In this document: in pieces, positions 5,244 to 6,332 of the stretch
Layout: every line of letters starts with the position of its first letter
How positions within the stretch are numbered: position 1 is the first letter of the stretch
Assembly: GCA_003221595.1 (NCBI GenBank)
Contig: QHSM01000118.1
Span: 1 to 6,332 of the forward strand
Length of the DNA: 6,332 bases
Direction: 5' to 3'
From: Candidatus Rokuibacteriota bacterium
GTDB taxonomy: Bacteria > Methylomirabilota > Methylomirabilia > Rokubacteriales > CSP1-6
Notes under the pieces: generated by a model
Told to the model about the DNA's origin: nothing
What the model saw: the letters and a program-made list of their open reading frames with translations, nothing else
The model's database searches: none
Position numbers and translations under genes: made by a program

Positions 5244-6332
5244 CTACCGGCTGGCGAGCCGCTGCTTCATCTCGCGCAGCTCGGAGCGATCACCGTCCGA
5301 GTTCCGCGTGAGCTTGGCGAGCTTCTCGAAGTACTCGCGCGCCTTCTTCTGGTCGCCCGAGAACTCGGCGGCCTTGGCCGCGCCGTAGAAGCCGCGCAGC
5401 CGCATCGGCGCGTTCTTCAGCGAAGTCTCGTATTCCTTCAGGGCGGCCACCGACTCGCCCTGCGCCATCAGCATGTCGCCGAGCAGCTCACGCATCGGAT
5501 AGAGCCGGTTCTCCATGGCCACGTGCTTCTCGCTGGCGTCCTCGAGGTCGGCCGCGGCGCGCATGAGCTTGATCGCGTCGGACTTGTTGCCCTGCGCCTG
5601 AGCGGTCCAGGCCTGGGCGGCCAGGACCTGGATCTCGACCTGGCCGGCCCAGTAGCCCTGGCCCGCCTTCTCCAGCGCCGCCCGCTGCTCCTTGAGCTTC
5701 TCGATGTCCGCCTGGGCGGCCGCGGTGTCGCCGCTGCGCGCGGCGCCCATGGCTCGGGCGAAGTGCGTGATCGCCTCGGCCATCGGGTAGCCGCTGCCGA
5801 GCGGCTGCAGCTGCGCGGCGCCCTGCCAGTCCTGGCGCTCCAGCACGTACCGCGCCGGCACCGCCGCGCGCGCCGTCGAGCCCGCCAGGGGCACGCCGAT
5901 GAGCTTCTTGATCGCCATCGTTTCCGGGATGAGGCCCCGGGCCTTCACGTCCTGGCCCATCTGCAGGTAGGCGTAGGCCATGAAGTCGTAGGCATGCGGG
6001 ACGCCGCCCAGCGTGCCGTCGAGCTTGGCCTTGGCCGTGTAGTCGTTCGCCACGGCCACCGAGCGCCAGTTCGACTTCACCGACTCTTCCCACATCCCCA
6101 CCATCGAGTAGATGTGCGAGGGCATGTGCTGGGCGTGGGGCGCCGAGGGCGCGATCTGCGCGTACTTGTTGGCCGCGGGGATGCCCTTCTGGGCGATGGC
6201 CGGAAAGTCGTAGCTGTGGATCAGGTAGTGCGTGACGCCCGGGTGGTCCGGGTACTTCTTGTCGATCGGCTCGAGGATCTTGATGGCCCTCAGCAGCGGC
6301 TCCATGGACTTGTGGTCGAACGTCTCGTTCAG
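5244..6332 (-). CDS. Large TPR-like protein with His-rich conserved segments, N-terminus cut by window edge
   Basis: The reading frame is open from the right edge to TAG at 5244, giving 362 residues of a longer protein; the in-frame ATG at 6305 is inside the gene, since LNETFDHKS precedes it in the same frame. Numbering from that Met, residues 24-33 read VTHYLIHSYD, 53-65 PSAPHAQHMPSHI and 101-108 GVPHAYDF, with His at 26, 30, 57, 60, 64 and 104. The rest is helical TPR-like repeats, for example AITHFARAMGAARSGDTAAA, QAWTAQAQGNKSDAIKLMRA, ELLGDMLMAQGESVAALKEY and AAKAAEFSGDQKKAREYFEK. This combination matches a family of long bacterial TPR proteins annotated only as repeat proteins. The His clusters are unusual for TPR units and may bind a metal, but that is inference. 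It is the first visible gene of the leftward operon, 2 nt before the small TPR gene. Its promoter and signal peptide lie outside the window. Confidence 0.8.
   Translation of the reverse strand: MNETFDHKSMEPLLRAIKILEPIDKKYPDHPGVTHYLIHSYDFPAIAQKGIPAANKYAQIAPSAPHAQHMPSHIYSMVGMWEESVKSNWRSVAVANDYTAKAKLDGTLGGVPHAYDFMAYAYLQMGQDVKARGLIPETMAIKKLIGVPLAGSTARAAVPARYVLERQDWQGAAQLQPLGSGYPMAEAITHFARAMGAARSGDTAAAQADIEKLKEQRAALEKAGQGYWAGQVEIQVLAAQAWTAQAQGNKSDAIKLMRAAADLEDASEKHVAMENRLYPMRELLGDMLMAQGESVAALKEYETSLKNAPMRLRGFYGAAKAAEFSGDQKKAREYFEKLAKLTRNSDGDRSELREMKQRLASR

Noticed and set aside
4062..5388. Long plus-strand frames opposite the secreted-protein operon
   Set aside because: They are composition-driven shadows. 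The minus frames carry signal peptides, TPR units and tight operon spacing.
1..6332. CRISPR arrays, tRNA or rRNA genes, insertion sequences, attachment sites, toxin-antitoxin or phage genes
   Set aside because: Read on both strands; no regular direct repeats, transposase motifs or RNA-gene landmarks were found.

Overview
This is a 6.3-kb window of very GC-rich bacterial chromosome. The organism is probably an environmental or soil bacterium with a Gram-negative-type envelope. The grounds are two lipoproteins with lipobox signal peptides, two other proteins with Sec-type signal peptides, a membrane protein with paired cysteines predicted outside the membrane, and gene families (TIGR03067-like, TPR, WD40, DinB, luciferase-like) that are common in uncultivated soil lineages. 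Acidobacteriota or Rokubacteria/Methylomirabilota would fit, but no marker gene is present and the taxonomy is a guess.

Layout. (1) 1-683, minus strand: a DinB-like metal-binding protein and, overlapping its stop by one base, the start of a luciferase-like (LLM, probably flavin/F420) oxidoreductase that runs off the left edge. (2) 694-822, minus: a 42-codon coding-like relic or mini-gene just upstream of the DinB gene. (3) 881-1984, plus, and 2009-3058, minus: two tail-to-tail, clearly paralogous WD40/beta-propeller lipoproteins. (4) 3088-3876, plus: a five-helix membrane protein with a cysteine-paired Sel1/Hcp-like tail, divergent from the second WD40 gene with only 29 bp between start codons. 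(5) 3882-6332, minus: a compact three-gene operon reading leftward: a large TPR protein (cut by the right edge), a small secreted TPR protein, and a secreted protein that looks like a TIGR03067-type domain joined to a DUF3558-like domain.

The middle and right parts are dominated by envelope proteins built from protein-protein interaction repeats (WD40, TPR, Sel1-like). They have no visible catalytic gene, so a joint function cannot be assigned. The left part is a separate small-molecule/redox pair.

The most notable non-coding signal is that all four genes with their own upstream region carry a -10-like hexamer (TAGAGT, TAGAAT, TAGAGT, GACAAT) ending exactly 7 nt before the start codon, with no convincing Shine-Dalgarno. 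This is the arrangement expected for leaderless transcripts. No tRNA, rRNA, CRISPR array, insertion sequence or attachment site was seen. I do not see convincing evidence of a new defence or mobile system here.
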